In this document: one piece after another, positions 17,014 to 26,421 of the stretch
Layout: each line of letters begins with the position of its first letter
Position numbering within the stretch: the stretch's first letter is position 1
From: Variovorax sp. V93
Lineage (GTDB): Bacteria; Pseudomonadota; Gammaproteobacteria; Burkholderiales; Burkholderiaceae_C
Assembly: GCF_041154485.1 (NCBI RefSeq)
Contig: NZ_AP028670.1
Location: forward strand, 868,001-932,000
DNA: 64,000 nucleotides
Direction: 5' to 3'
Position numbers and translations under genes: made by a program
The notes under the pieces: model-generated
Told to the model about the DNA's origin: nothing
Databases searched by the model: none
Seen by the model: only the letters and a program-made list of their open reading frames with translations

Positions 17014-18762
17014 ATGAAGAAATTCACGATGCTGGCGGCTGCATCGGTCGTGGCCGCAGGATGCGGTGGCGGCGGGTCGAACGGATACGCCTTCATTCCA
17101 GCCCCCGCGGCACCTCCGCCAGCCCAGGCGACGGTGACCGACGACTGCGCCGCCGTGCCGGGCGCGGCAGCAGCGGCTCCCTCTTCGGCAGCACTTCCCC
17201 TCGTCCTGCAGACGATCAAGGTCAACGGCGAGGACCGCCAGTATTACGAGTACGCGCCGCGCGACGTCGCTGCCCTTCGCGACCAGGATGCCAGGGGCGT
17301 GGAAGTGGTCGTCTCATTGCACCGGGCGGGGCAGTCCGCGGAGGACAACGCCCGTCTCACGGGCTGGCCCACGCTCGCGGAAGAGAAGGGCTTCGTCGCG
17401 ATCTTTCCGGTGGCCAAGCCGACGGGCTGGAACACGGCCAAGGACACGGCCCGCTCCGACGATCACGCGTTCATCGTCGCAGCGGCCGCAGCCGTGCGCA
17501 CGCGCTACGGGCTTCCATCGACGATGTCCACTTTCCTGACCGGCGCAGGATCCGGCGGCGTCATGGCGCAGGAGCTCGCCATGCGCGAACTCGGCGTCAT
17601 GGCCACCGGCGTCGCGTCGTTCGGCGCCGCCGCCGAACCGGCAACGCTCAATCTCCCCGCGGAAAGTCTGCCCAGGACCGCGATGGCGGTCTGGCAATTC
17701 CAGTGCGGCGCCGATCCATTTGCCAAGCAGACGGGCTTCTGGCGGCAGGCGAACGCAACGGATGCGCAAAACCAGCAGGCAGTTGGCGACCTTCCGACGG
17801 TGACGGATTTCGTGAAGGACAACCCGGTCCAGCAAGTCAGGCTGTCACGGCTCGACCGACCGGCGGAATCGCCCGCGATCTCGAGGCTGGTGTGGGAAGA
17901 GCTGTTCGGCAAGGTGGTGCGCTTCCCGGACAACAAGTCCTACAACGGAACGCTGCATGCGGAAAAGAGCATTGCGGACATGGGGCTCACGGAAACGATC
18001 AAGAGCCTGCGCCCCGGCGAGCCGCGGCGCTGGTTGACCTACGTCCCTCCGCAATACCAGAAGCTGGTGGCGGAAGGAAAGAAGCTTCCGCTCCTGTTCT
18101 CTTTTCACGGCCGCAATGGGTCGGCACGCTTCCAGGCGGAGATTTCGGAATGGCACGACGTGGCGCGCGACGAGGGCTTCATCGTCGTGTATCCGCATGG
18201 TCTCAAGGCGACCTGGACGACATCGATCGATGCAGACAATCCCGACGTCCAGTTCTTCCTCGACCTGCTCGATGAGATGAAGAGGACCTACCAGATCGAC
18301 GATGGCCGTGTCTTCCTGAACGGATCGTCGCAGGGCACCGCGCTCACGAACCGCATCGCCGTGCAATACCCGCAGCTGTTCGCGGCGATCGCGCCTTGCT
18401 ACTCGGGGCACCTCTCGGCCGCCAGCTATGCGAATCCCATTGTGCGGACCGATATCGCACTGCCGGTGTGGCAATGCCGGGGGGAGCAGGAACTGCCGAG
18501 CGAATTCCCCGGGGGCACCGCGGGCGAGACCGCCGCGAGGACGTTCTGGCGCGAAACCGTCAACCAGAACTTCTCCTCGCCGGCCATCGCGATCGACGGG
18601 CGGCGCACGACCGAGATCTGGAACAGCGGACGCGCGGAGTACCGCTGGCAGATCACCTCGGACATCGGCCATGCGTGGCATCCGGGCCAGGCCCGAAAGA
18701 TGTGGAACGAGATGCTGAAGCGCTATCGGCGCAACCCCGACGGCTCCCTGGAACGCCTCTGA
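17014..18762 (+). CDS. Lipoprotein with two alpha/beta-hydrolase domains, first one degenerate
   Basis: A 582-residue lipoprotein: the signal peptide ends in the lipobox VAAGC with Cys17. Two domains of the PHB-depolymerase/feruloyl-esterase type follow in tandem. In the first (about 60-290) the nucleophile motif reads TGAGSGGVMA, where the catalytic Ser of G-x-S-x-G is Gly. In the second (about 300-580) it is NGSSQGTA, intact, after PLLFSFHGRNGS, with a likely catalytic His near HAWHPGQ. So only the C-terminal copy should be active. It begins an operon with an MBL lipoprotein and a Sel1 protein. The substrate is presumably an ester, but this is not shown. The ATG at 17014 follows AGGAGACAAGG. 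Confidence 0.8.
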   Translation: MKKFTMLAAASVVAAGCGGGGSNGYAFIPAPAAPPPAQATVTDDCAAVPGAAAAAPSSAALPLVLQTIKVNGEDRQYYEYAPRDVAALRDQDARGVEVVVSLHRAGQSAEDNARLTGWPTLAEEKGFVAIFPVAKPTGWNTAKDTARSDDHAFIVAAAAAVRTRYGLPSTMSTFLTGAGSGGVMAQELAMRELGVMATGVASFGAAAEPATLNLPAESLPRTAMAVWQFQCGADPFAKQTGFWRQANATDAQNQQAVGDLPTVTDFVKDNPVQQVRLSRLDRPAESPAISRLVWEELFGKVVRFPDNKSYNGTLHAEKSIADMGLTETIKSLRPGEPRRWLTYVPPQYQKLVAEGKKLPLLFSFHGRNGSARFQAEISEWHDVARDEGFIVVYPHGLKATWTTSIDADNPDVQFFLDLLDEMKRTYQIDDGRVFLNGSSQGTALTNRIAVQYPQLFAAIAPCYSGHLSAASYANPIVRTDIALPVWQCRGEQELPSEFPGGTAGETAARTFWRETVNQNFSSPAIAIDGRRTTEIWNSGRAEYRWQITSDIGHAWHPGQARKMWNEMLKRYRRNPDGSLERL

Positions 18763-18781
18763 AGCCCACCTGAGACCCATC

Positions 18782-21172
18782 ATGAAAACAGTCCTGAACC
18801 AACGGCGCATCTTTCCTGCGCTCCTCGCATCCTTGCTGGTGCTCGGCTGCGGCGGAAGCGACTCGCGCGGCAACGGTGGTATTTCGATCCCTGGCCAGCT
18901 CCCGGGCCAGATCCCGGGCGCAGGACCTGAGAACCCGCCGGAGCCACCTGCTGCGCCGGTCTTCAGGGCCGCCGGCCTGGTGTACGGCACACCCGCCGCA
19001 ACCTCGGACGACAAGGGCAACGACACCATCAGCATCCCGGTGCTCACCCAGAGCGGCGCCAGAAGCCTGTCGGTTGCCGTTCCCACTGCGAAGACGGCCG
19101 CCCTCCTCGCCAGCCTCGCGCCCGGCAACCTGGTGGACTGGATACCCGGCAGCGATGCCGGCACGGTGGCCGTTCCGGCCGGCACCACGCCGGTCTTCAA
19201 CGTCATCCTCGCGAAGGGCAAATCGACCGCCGCCCAGTTCAACCTGAAGAAATACGGCGCCGCAGTCAGCCGGAACGACAACGCGCCCGGACCGATGGTC
19301 GCGGCGGGCTGGGTCTACGACAAGACGGGAGCCACCATCACCGTGGGCGACGGCCACACCCTGACGGCGGACCAGGCCGGCCGGCCCTATGCGCAGCCGA
19401 TCAGGCGCTACGAGGAGACCTATGCGGTCTCGCCCGATGTGAAGGTGTTCAACGTCAACACCGCCGACTATGCGAAGAGCGCCGTTTCCGACTTCGCTTC
19501 GATTCCGGTCACTGCCAGCTACGACTACGGCACCACGTCGCGCCAGAGCGCCTATCTGCTTTTCGACAACAACTACCTCGCGGCCGATACGGCCAAGGTG
19601 GTCGCGATCTGGTACTTCACGCCGCCATCGACCACGGACGGCAAGCCGGTGTGGGACGTGCCCACGCTCAGCACCATGCTGGACGACAAGGGCAGCGATC
19701 CTGTCTCCGGTCAGCCCTACAGCAAGATCAACGCGACCTCGCCGTCGTCGGCGCCGTACTCCCGCAGCACCGAGCCGTTCGAGATGGTGAAGAACACGAT
19801 GTACTACGTGGGGGACAACGAAGTCGCCTCGTACCTGCTCAAGGCCGACATGGGCACGCCCAACGATCCGTCGGACGACAAGGTGATCAAGGTCGATGCC
19901 GGATGGCCCAACAGCGGCTACCAGTACTGGAAGAACATGGAGCTCGTCGGCGTCGATCCGCGATCGGTCACCGACATCTGGCTGACGCATGGCCACAGCG
20001 ACCATTACGGCACGGTCGTCGAGCAGCTCAGGATGATGGACAACGCCGGCAAGCCGATCGCGCTCTGGGCGTCGAAGGAAGATGCCGTGGGCGTCACGTC
20101 CGACCTGCAGGGCAACGCCTGGAACATCACGGGGGCGCTGCCGGCCAGCGAGACCGTGATCCGCGAGCGCATCTCCCATTCGTACGAATACGACAAGTGG
20201 TACGACTACGGCAACGTGAAGATCATGGTGATCTGGTCGCCGGGCCACACACCGGGCAGCACCAACATGCTGTTCAAGGTGAAGAACCCCGGCGACGGCA
20301 AGTTCTACACCTTCGGCTACCACGGGGGCTACGGCTTCAATGGCCTCAACAGCCCGACCGCCGCCAATGGCTGGCTGCGCCTGTCGTTCCAGCATGGCTT
20401 CAGCTACCTGCAGAACACGCTCGATGTGGACTTCGTGGCGCCGCAGCACACCAACCAGTTCCCCATCGTCGAGGTCTACCAGGCGCTGAAGGCCTACAAC
20501 CGCGACCCGGCGAACGCGGGCGCCCCGCTGACCATGCTCGATGCGATGCGCTCGAAGGTGTTCGATTCGCCCGCCGTCGGCGGCGTGAACATCACCGGCG
20601 AGTTCTCCAACCAGTTGGAGAAGCGCCGCTCGGTGGCGTCCTACGCGGCGAGCGACGCCGCGAATGCGACGTACAAGAGCATCGAGACCTCCGGTCCCTT
20701 CAAGCCCGGCCGCGAAGCCGGCCTGACCTCCGTGTCGGCCAGGATCCTGGACGACGGGAAAATCATCCAGGGCTTCGTGGGTCCGCAGAACAAGAACCCG
20801 AAGCTCCCCCTGCTGGCGAACGGCATCACGACCTCGACGGACCAGTACGTGAACGATCCGGGCGGCTACTACGTGCAGGTCGCCATCGACGTGCAGGACA
20901 CGGTCTACAAGGGCTACATCCCCGAGGGCTTCACGCAGTTCAGTCCGGGCCTGGGGACCACCATCACCTACAAGGGCGGCCCGGTCGAGTCCGTTCATGC
21001 GGACAAAGGCAGCTTCCATCCGCCGGAGTACCTGCGCACGCAGCGCCTGGGCTCGCTGGCCGACGCGCAGGCCGTGCTCGCCACCATCGCCAAGGGACAG
21101 ACGAAGACCATCTCGCTCACCCGGGCGAGCGAGATCGTCGTGCCGGCCATCGTCACCCAGACCTTCCAATGA
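18782..21172 (+). CDS. Large MBL-fold lipoprotein
   Basis: A 796-residue lipoprotein (lipobox LVLGC, Cys23), then a proline-rich linker to about residue 60. A metallo-beta-lactamase fold is marked by WLTHGHSDHYG (His403, His405, Asp407, His408) and SPGHTPGSTNM (His489). The stretch in front, residues 65-380, is unfamiliar. The family hydrolyses esters, thioesters, phosphodiesters or sulfate esters; the exact substrate is not readable. It lies 19 bases after the esterase-like lipoprotein and overlaps the next gene by four bases, so the three are one operon acting at the cell surface or in the periplasm. Confidence 0.8.
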   Translation: MKTVLNQRRIFPALLASLLVLGCGGSDSRGNGGISIPGQLPGQIPGAGPENPPEPPAAPVFRAAGLVYGTPAATSDDKGNDTISIPVLTQSGARSLSVAVPTAKTAALLASLAPGNLVDWIPGSDAGTVAVPAGTTPVFNVILAKGKSTAAQFNLKKYGAAVSRNDNAPGPMVAAGWVYDKTGATITVGDGHTLTADQAGRPYAQPIRRYEETYAVSPDVKVFNVNTADYAKSAVSDFASIPVTASYDYGTTSRQSAYLLFDNNYLAADTAKVVAIWYFTPPSTTDGKPVWDVPTLSTMLDDKGSDPVSGQPYSKINATSPSSAPYSRSTEPFEMVKNTMYYVGDNEVASYLLKADMGTPNDPSDDKVIKVDAGWPNSGYQYWKNMELVGVDPRSVTDIWLTHGHSDHYGTVVEQLRMMDNAGKPIALWASKEDAVGVTSDLQGNAWNITGALPASETVIRERISHSYEYDKWYDYGNVKIMVIWSPGHTPGSTNMLFKVKNPGDGKFYTFGYHGGYGFNGLNSPTAANGWLRLSFQHGFSYLQNTLDVDFVAPQHTNQFPIVEVYQALKAYNRDPANAGAPLTMLDAMRSKVFDSPAVGGVNITGEFSNQLEKRRSVASYAASDAANATYKSIETSGPFKPGREAGLTSVSARILDDGKIIQGFVGPQNKNPKLPLLANGITTSTDQYVNDPGGYYVQVAIDVQDTVYKGYIPEGFTQFSPGLGTTITYKGGPVESVHADKGSFHPPEYLRTQRLGSLADAQAVLATIAKGQTKTISLTRASEIVVPAIVTQTFQ

Positions 21173-22008
21173 AGCGGGGCCGCTGTGCGAGGAAGGCGGC
21201 CCGCCTCCTTCCTGCCCTCCTCGCGCTCTGCCTCGCCGTTCCTGGTTGTGCCGCGGCGGCGCAACCGGATGATCCCGAAGCGCAATACGAGCTGGCACGG
21301 CGATACGGCAACGGCGCGGGGGTGCCGATGGACAGGGAACAGGCGTTCAAGCTCTACGCGGCCTCCGCCGCCCAGGGCTTTGCGAAGGCGGAGTATGAGC
21401 TCGCCAACCACTACCGCGGCCAAACGGGCCGGGCACTGGACCTGGCCATGGCATCCGGCTATCTCGAACGGTCGGCGCGGCACGGGTACGCACCGGCCCA
21501 GGCCGACCTGGGCTTCGTCTACTTCAACGGAAACGGCAGCACGCCCAGGGACCTCGCGAAATCATTCCACTGGTTCAAGCGCGCCGCGGACGGCGGCGCC
21601 GTGATCGCGCAATGCATGGTGGCCGACTTCTACAAGCAGGGGCTGGGCGGCGTCGAGCGAAACCCTCGCGAGGCATTCAGGTGGTACCGGCTGACCGCGA
21701 CCCGCGCCGACCGATGCGCCGCCAAGTCTCAGTATGAGCTGTACGCAAGCTATGCCTCGGGCAGTGGCGTCCGCAAGAACCTGCCCGCGGCCATGGCTTG
21801 GTTGAAGCGCGCAGCGGAAGCCGGCAACCCCCAGGCTCAACGTGCCCTGGGCCTGGCTTACGAGAACGGTGCTGGCGTCGAGCGCAACCCGGTGCTCGCG
21901 CGCACGTGGCTCAAGAGATCCCGCGAAGGGGTCGCACCGCACGATGACCATGCGCACGAGGACGAACCGAAGCCGGGGCGCGTCCCCGCCCCGGGGCACG
22001 CCCACTGA
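21169..22008 (+). CDS. Sel1-repeat exported protein with His-rich tail
   Basis: A 279-residue protein with a signal peptide (RLLPALLALCLAVPGCAAA; the AVPGC could be a lipobox) and five to six Sel1 repeats (AQYELARRYGNGAGVPMD, KSFHWFKRAADGGAVIAQ, RALGLAYENGAGVERNP). The last 30 residues are rich in His, Asp and Glu (HDDHAHEDE and GHAH), which could bind divalent metal. Sel1 proteins act as scaffolds. The ATG overlaps the stop of the MBL lipoprotein, so the two are translationally coupled. Confidence 0.8.
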   Translation: MKRGRCARKAARLLPALLALCLAVPGCAAAAQPDDPEAQYELARRYGNGAGVPMDREQAFKLYAASAAQGFAKAEYELANHYRGQTGRALDLAMASGYLERSARHGYAPAQADLGFVYFNGNGSTPRDLAKSFHWFKRAADGGAVIAQCMVADFYKQGLGGVERNPREAFRWYRLTATRADRCAAKSQYELYASYASGSGVRKNLPAAMAWLKRAAEAGNPQAQRALGLAYENGAGVERNPVLARTWLKRSREGVAPHDDHAHEDEPKPGRVPAPGHAH

Positions 22009-22032
22009 GGTGCGCCAGCAAGGCCCGGGACG

Positions 22033-23049
22033 CTAGGCGCTCGCCCGACGAACGATCGTGAAGCCCACGTCGACGATCAGCTCCGGCGGACGCCGTCCCG
22101 CGGCCCGCTCGACGATGCAGTCGGCCGCGATCTGGCCGATGCGCCGCCCGTCGATCCGCACGGTGGTCAGCGCCGGATCCAGGTCTGCCGCAAAGTTCAG
22201 GTCGCCGAAGCCGACGACCGAAAGATCGGCGGGAACGCCGAGGCCGGCGGCACGCGCTTCGGTCAGCACGCCCAGCGCCAGCATGTCGGAACTGCAGAAG
22301 ACCCCGTCGACCGGCAGGTTGGACTGCAGGATCGAGCGCAGGGCGCGCCGGCCGTCGCTGAGCTTGGTCGGCGCGGGGACGAGATGCACGATCGGGGCCA
22401 CGGCGCCCTGGGCCTGCGCCATCGCCGTGAACGCTTCCGCTCGGCGCACCGACCGGGGGTCGTCGCCGCCGATCAGGGCGAGCCGCCGGCGACCCTTCTG
22501 CAGCAGGTATTCCGCGACGCTGCGGCCGACGGCCTCGTGCGAGAAGCCGACCAGCATGTCGATCGGATCGAGCGCCACATCCCAGGTCTCGACGATCGGA
22601 ATGCCCGCCGCGAGGAGCCGCTGGCGCCCGGGCTCGCTGTGCACGACGCCGGTGAGCACGATGCCGTCGGGCCGGCGCCCGATGATGTCGCGCACGAGGT
22701 CGTCCTCCGTCGAAGTGCTGTAGCCGCTCTGCCCCACCATGAGCTGGTAGCCGTGCTGCTGGAGCCGGGAATTCAGCGCCTCGATGGTGTCGAGGAAGAC
22801 AGGCCCCGACAGGGTCGGCACCACCGCCGATACCAGGCGTGTCCTGGCGGAGCGCAGCCCGCCCGCGCCGCGGTTCGGCACGTAGCCCGTGGACGCCACG
22901 GCTGCCTGCACCCTGGCGAGCGTCTTGGCGTTGACCGAGTGGGGCGCATTGAAGACCCTCGACACCGTCATCGCCGACACGCCCGCGAGCTTGGCGACGT
23001 CCATCACGGTGACGCTCAGATGGCGAGGCTGCAAAGGACGATCGGTCAT
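22033..23049 (-). CDS. LacI-family regulator (first of a divergent pair)
   Basis: A 338-residue LacI protein. The HTH reads VTVMDVAKLAGVSAMTVSRV and the effector domain is of the periplasmic-binding-protein type (DGIVLTGVVHSE, FCSSDMLALGVLTEARAAGL, SVVGFGDLNFAADLDPALTT). It is a clear paralogue of the divergent LacI gene 91 bases away. Candidate operators at 16802 and 24272 have the central CG expected for the family. It is convergent with the lipoprotein operon. Confidence 0.93.
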   Translation of the reverse strand: MTDRPLQPRHLSVTVMDVAKLAGVSAMTVSRVFNAPHSVNAKTLARVQAAVASTGYVPNRGAGGLRSARTRLVSAVVPTLSGPVFLDTIEALNSRLQQHGYQLMVGQSGYSTSTEDDLVRDIIGRRPDGIVLTGVVHSEPGRQRLLAAGIPIVETWDVALDPIDMLVGFSHEAVGRSVAEYLLQKGRRRLALIGGDDPRSVRRAEAFTAMAQAQGAVAPIVHLVPAPTKLSDGRRALRSILQSNLPVDGVFCSSDMLALGVLTEARAAGLGVPADLSVVGFGDLNFAADLDPALTTVRIDGRRIGQIAADCIVERAAGRRPPELIVDVGFTIVRRASA

Positions 23050-23140
23050 GGTTGGAAGCGGACTATAACGGCCGGGGCTGGCGCCTTCCGGGGCCCGCAC
23101 CGGGAATCAGGTTAAGCTTTTCGCGCCCTTGCCACTGTCC

Positions 23141-24223
23141 ATGCCGCCCCCTTCGAACAAACAACCTGCCGCAGCAGGACGCTCCGCGCCCTCGCCTCTG
23201 CCGCCGCGCCGCGGAAGAGTCGCCGGCGGCATCACCCTGCTCGAAGTCGCGCGCCTGGCGGGCGTCTCCGCGATGAGCGTGTCGCGCGCGCTGAACGCGC
23301 CCGAGCAGGTTTCGGCCGCCATCCTCGCGAAGGTTCGCGCGGCAGTCGAGTCGACAGGCTACGTCGCCAACCGGGTGGCCGGAAGCCTGGCCTCCCAGCG
23401 GAGCCGCCTGGTCGCGGCTGTCGTTCCTTCGATTGCCGGGCCGGTGTTCCAGGAAATGGTGCAGTCCCTCATCGCCGAACTCGCGGCCCGCGACCACCAG
23501 TTGATGCTGGGCCAGAGCGGCTATGGCACGCAGGAGGAGGACGCCCTGCTCGACGCCATCATCGGACGCCGGCCCGACGGCATCGTGCTGGGCGGCGTCG
23601 TGCCCTCTGCGGCCGGCCGGCGGCGCCTGGTGGCCTCGGGCATTCCCGTGGTGGAGACCTGGGACATGGTGCAGGATCCGATCGACATGCTGGTCGGCTT
23701 CTCGCACGAGGCCATCGCGACCGCCGTGGCCACGTTCCTGATCGAGCGCGGCCGTCGTCGCCTGGGGTTCATCGGCGGCAATCACGAGCGCGCGGCCCGG
23801 CGGGCCGGTGCTTTCGTCGACTCGGCGCTGCGCGGCCCGGCGCGCAGGCGCGCGGTCGCTGTACAGATCGAGACCGTGGTGGCGCCGGCCACCGTGCGCA
23901 GCGGCCGCCAGGCGCTGGGCGAGATGCTGCGGCATCAGCCCGGGACCGACGCCATCTTCTGCAGCTCGGACGTGCTGGCGCTCGGCGTCGTCACCGAGGC
24001 CGCGGCGCGCGGCCTGCGCGTGCCGCAGGACCTCGCCGTGGTCGGCTTCGGCGACCTCGATTTCGCGGCGGACGTGTCGCCCTCGCTCACCACCGTGCGC
24101 ATCGACAGCACGCGCATCGGCCAGCTCGCGGCTCGGTTCATCGTGAGCCGCAGCGAAGGCCTCGAGGTCGGAGAAACCAAGGTCGACGTGGGCTTCTCCA
24201 TCGTGACGCGCGAGAGCGCCTAG
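23141..24223 (+). CDS. LacI-family regulator (second of a divergent pair)
   Basis: A 360-residue LacI protein with a 30-residue Pro/Arg-rich extension before the HTH (TLLEVARLAGVSAMSVSRAL). The effector domain matches the divergent paralogue almost block by block (SGYGTQEEDALLDAIIGRRP, FCSSDVLALGVVTEAAARGL, FGDLDFAADVSPSLTTVRID). ATG 23141 is the first good start. It precedes the racemase-type gene by 82 bases that hold a perfect palindrome, its most likely target. Confidence 0.93.
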   Translation: MPPPSNKQPAAAGRSAPSPLPPRRGRVAGGITLLEVARLAGVSAMSVSRALNAPEQVSAAILAKVRAAVESTGYVANRVAGSLASQRSRLVAAVVPSIAGPVFQEMVQSLIAELAARDHQLMLGQSGYGTQEEDALLDAIIGRRPDGIVLGGVVPSAAGRRRLVASGIPVVETWDMVQDPIDMLVGFSHEAIATAVATFLIERGRRRLGFIGGNHERAARRAGAFVDSALRGPARRRAVAVQIETVVAPATVRSGRQALGEMLRHQPGTDAIFCSSDVLALGVVTEAAARGLRVPQDLAVVGFGDLDFAADVSPSLTTVRIDSTRIGQLAARFIVSRSEGLEVGETKVDVGFSIVTRESA

Positions 24224-24250
24224 ATAGAAACCCGCACACGTGGGACCGTA

Positions 24251-24287
24251 TACGGCCGTACCATTGGCTTTTTGGTAGCGCTACCAA
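24251..24287. promoter_or_regulatory. LacI-type operator before the racemase-type operon
   Basis: TTGGTAGCGCTACCAA at 24272-24287 is a perfect 16-bp palindrome with a central GCGC, 18 bases before the ATG at 24306. A shorter palindrome, TACGGCCGTA, lies at 24251-24260. The position close to the start suits repression by the LacI protein encoded just upstream. Confidence 0.7.
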
Positions 24288-24305
24288 TTGATCAAAGAAA
24301 GCCTG

Positions 24306-25409
24306 ATGTCCACCACCATTCGATCGATCGACTGCCTCCAGCTTCGATTGCCCTTCGACCACGGCGCACCGGCACCGCTGTTCGCCGGGCGGCCGAGAAC
24401 CACGTTGGACAGCGGCCTTGTGCGCGTCGAACTCGACAACGGCCTGGTCGGCTGGGGCGAATCGTATGGCGCCGAACTCGACGCGCTCTCGGCGATCTTT
24501 CGCGGCCGGGTCGCCCCCCTTGCGACAGGCCGGGACGCGGCGGACCCCGGGCTCATGGCTTCGCTCGAACGCACGCTGCACAACATGGGCCGCTCGGGGC
24601 CGGTACTGCATGCGCTGAGCGGCCTCGACATCGCGATCTGGGACCTGAGGGCGAAGATCGCCGGCGTGCCGCTGCACGAGCTGCTCGGCGGCGCGCGACG
24701 CACCCGCCTGCCCGCGTACGCGTCGCTGCTTCAGTACTACGGCGACACGGCGCTGGTGGCCAGGAATGTGGAGCGTGCGCTGGCGGCCGGCTTCGAACAG
24801 GTGAAGCTGCACGAGAAGACACCCGAGGCCGTGGCCGCTGCGCGCGGCGTGATGGGCCCGGACATGCCGCTGATGGTCGACGCGAACTGCGCCTGGACGG
24901 TCGACCAGGCCGACGAGGTGGTGGCCAGGATGTCGGCCTTCGGCCTGCACTGGATCGAGGAGCCGCTCTGGCCGCCGGAGGACTTCGAAGCGCTTCGTGC
25001 ACTGCGCGTTCGAACCGGCGTGCCGACCGCCGCCGGCGAGAACGCCAGCAGCGTGCATGAACTGAGCGTCATGGCGAAAGCCCGGGCCGTCGATTACCTG
25101 CAGCCCTGCGCGATCAAATCGGGCGGCGTCACCACGCTGCTGCGGCTCTCGCGCGAGTGTGCCGGCAGCGCCGTGCATTGCGCGCCGCAGTCGGCCTTCT
25201 TCGGCCCCGGGTTGCTGGCCACGCTGCACGTGCTGGCAGCGCAGGAAGACGAAGTGCATGTGGAGCGACTCTTCTGCGATCTCGGCTTCACGCCCTACGG
25301 CGACACCGTGCCCTGCATCGACGGCGCCTTCCAGCTGACGGACCGGCCCGGGCTGGGCGCCGACCCGGAAGCAGCGCTGCTCGACAGCGGCTTCGTGCGC
25401 CGCATCTAG
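24306..25409 (+). CDS. Mandelate racemase/muconate lactonizing-type enzyme
   Basis: A 367-residue enolase-superfamily protein. The second-strand motif reads QVKLHEK (Lys167, His169), so the K-x-K of the racemase group is K-x-H here. Metal ligands are in MVDANC (Asp192), WIEEPL and AAGENA; a C-terminal HCAPQSAFFGPG matches the His-containing loop of sugar-acid dehydratases. It is best described as a dehydratase or racemase of an unknown acid. ATG 24306 is preferred over a TTG 18 bases upstream that would overlap the operator. It heads an operon with a Bug receptor and a CMD protein. Confidence 0.85.
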   Translation: MSTTIRSIDCLQLRLPFDHGAPAPLFAGRPRTTLDSGLVRVELDNGLVGWGESYGAELDALSAIFRGRVAPLATGRDAADPGLMASLERTLHNMGRSGPVLHALSGLDIAIWDLRAKIAGVPLHELLGGARRTRLPAYASLLQYYGDTALVARNVERALAAGFEQVKLHEKTPEAVAAARGVMGPDMPLMVDANCAWTVDQADEVVARMSAFGLHWIEEPLWPPEDFEALRALRVRTGVPTAAGENASSVHELSVMAKARAVDYLQPCAIKSGGVTTLLRLSRECAGSAVHCAPQSAFFGPGLLATLHVLAAQEDEVHVERLFCDLGFTPYGDTVPCIDGAFQLTDRPGLGADPEAALLDSGFVRRI

Positions 25410-25431
25410 ACCTTGTTCTCTGGAGACTGAA

Positions 25432-26421
25432 ATGCCCATGCACAAAAGGCGATCACTGATCCTCGGTGGCGCCGCGCTTTCCTTGGTGGGGTCGCTCGGC
25501 GCGGGCCGCCTCGCGCTCGCCGACACGAAGACGCCGGTCCGCCTCATCGTGCCCTACCCTCCGGGTGCCGCCACGGACACGCTCGGCCGCCTGATGGCGC
25601 AGGCCCTGGAGCCCGCCGTCGCGGCGCCGGTGATCGTCGACAACCGGGGAGGTGCCGGCACGCAGATCGGCACGCGTGCCGTCGCCACCGCGGCACCGGA
25701 CGGCCGCACGCTCGGCTTCGTCGACACGGCGTTCGTGATCAACCCCGGGCTTTTCGGCAGCGCGCTGCCGTACGACACCGAGAAGGACTTCGCGCCGATT
25801 TCGCTCATGGCATCGGCGCCGCTGGTGCTGATCGTGCACAGCGCGGTTCCCGCAGCGACGCTGAAGGAGTTCGTGGCCCTGTCCAAGGCAAAGCCGGGCA
25901 GTCTCAACTACGGATCGGCCGGCGTCGGCAGTGCGCCGCATCTGGCCGGCGAGCAGTTGCGCAAGGCCGCCGCGATCGACATCAACCACGTGCCGTACCG
26001 GGGCGGCAGCACCGTGCTGAACGACCTGCTTGCGGGCCACGTCCAGTTCGGGTTCACCACGGTCCCCACGATGATCGACCACATCCGCGCGGGCACCGTC
26101 CGCGCCCTGGCAGTCACCGGAATGCGCCGGGCCGCGCAACTGCCCGACACGCCGACGATGCAGGAAGCCGGGCTGCCCGGCGTCGACGCCACGCCGATCT
26201 TCGGCTTGATCGGTCCGGCCAGATTGGCGCCGGACACCGTGTCCCGGCTGTCGTCCGCCGCGGCCCAGGCCGTGCGCGCGGGCCCGCTGCATCAGAAGCT
26301 CGTCGAGTTCGGCTTCGTGCCGGTCGGCAGCAGCGCCGAGGAGTTCAGGACCCGCATCCGCCAGGAGATCGAGAAATGGGCCGCCGTGGTCAAGGCCGGC
26401 AACATCAAGCCCAATGCCTGA
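25432..26421 (+). CDS. Bug/TctC-family receptor in the racemase-type operon
   Basis: A 329-residue receptor with a signal peptide (KRRSLILGGAALSLVG, then RLALA) and the motifs VRLIVPYPPGAATDTLGRL, PVIVDNRGGAGTQIG, AAPDGRTLGFVD and HVPYRGGSTVLNDLLAGHV. It lies 22 bases behind the racemase-type gene, so it probably binds the substrate of that enzyme. No TctAB is present nearby. Confidence 0.93.
   Translation: MPMHKRRSLILGGAALSLVGSLGAGRLALADTKTPVRLIVPYPPGAATDTLGRLMAQALEPAVAAPVIVDNRGGAGTQIGTRAVATAAPDGRTLGFVDTAFVINPGLFGSALPYDTEKDFAPISLMASAPLVLIVHSAVPAATLKEFVALSKAKPGSLNYGSAGVGSAPHLAGEQLRKAAAIDINHVPYRGGSTVLNDLLAGHVQFGFTTVPTMIDHIRAGTVRALAVTGMRRAAQLPDTPTMQEAGLPGVDATPIFGLIGPARLAPDTVSRLSSAAAQAVRAGPLHQKLVEFGFVPVGSSAEEFRTRIRQEIEKWAAVVKAGNIKPNA

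Noticed and set aside
18653-21298. Long open frame of about 880 codons on the minus strand
   Set aside because: It lies opposite the MBL lipoprotein gene, which has a lipobox and intact metal motifs. The minus frame is low-complexity Arg/Gly/Val-rich text with no family features, a typical artefact of GC-rich coding DNA.
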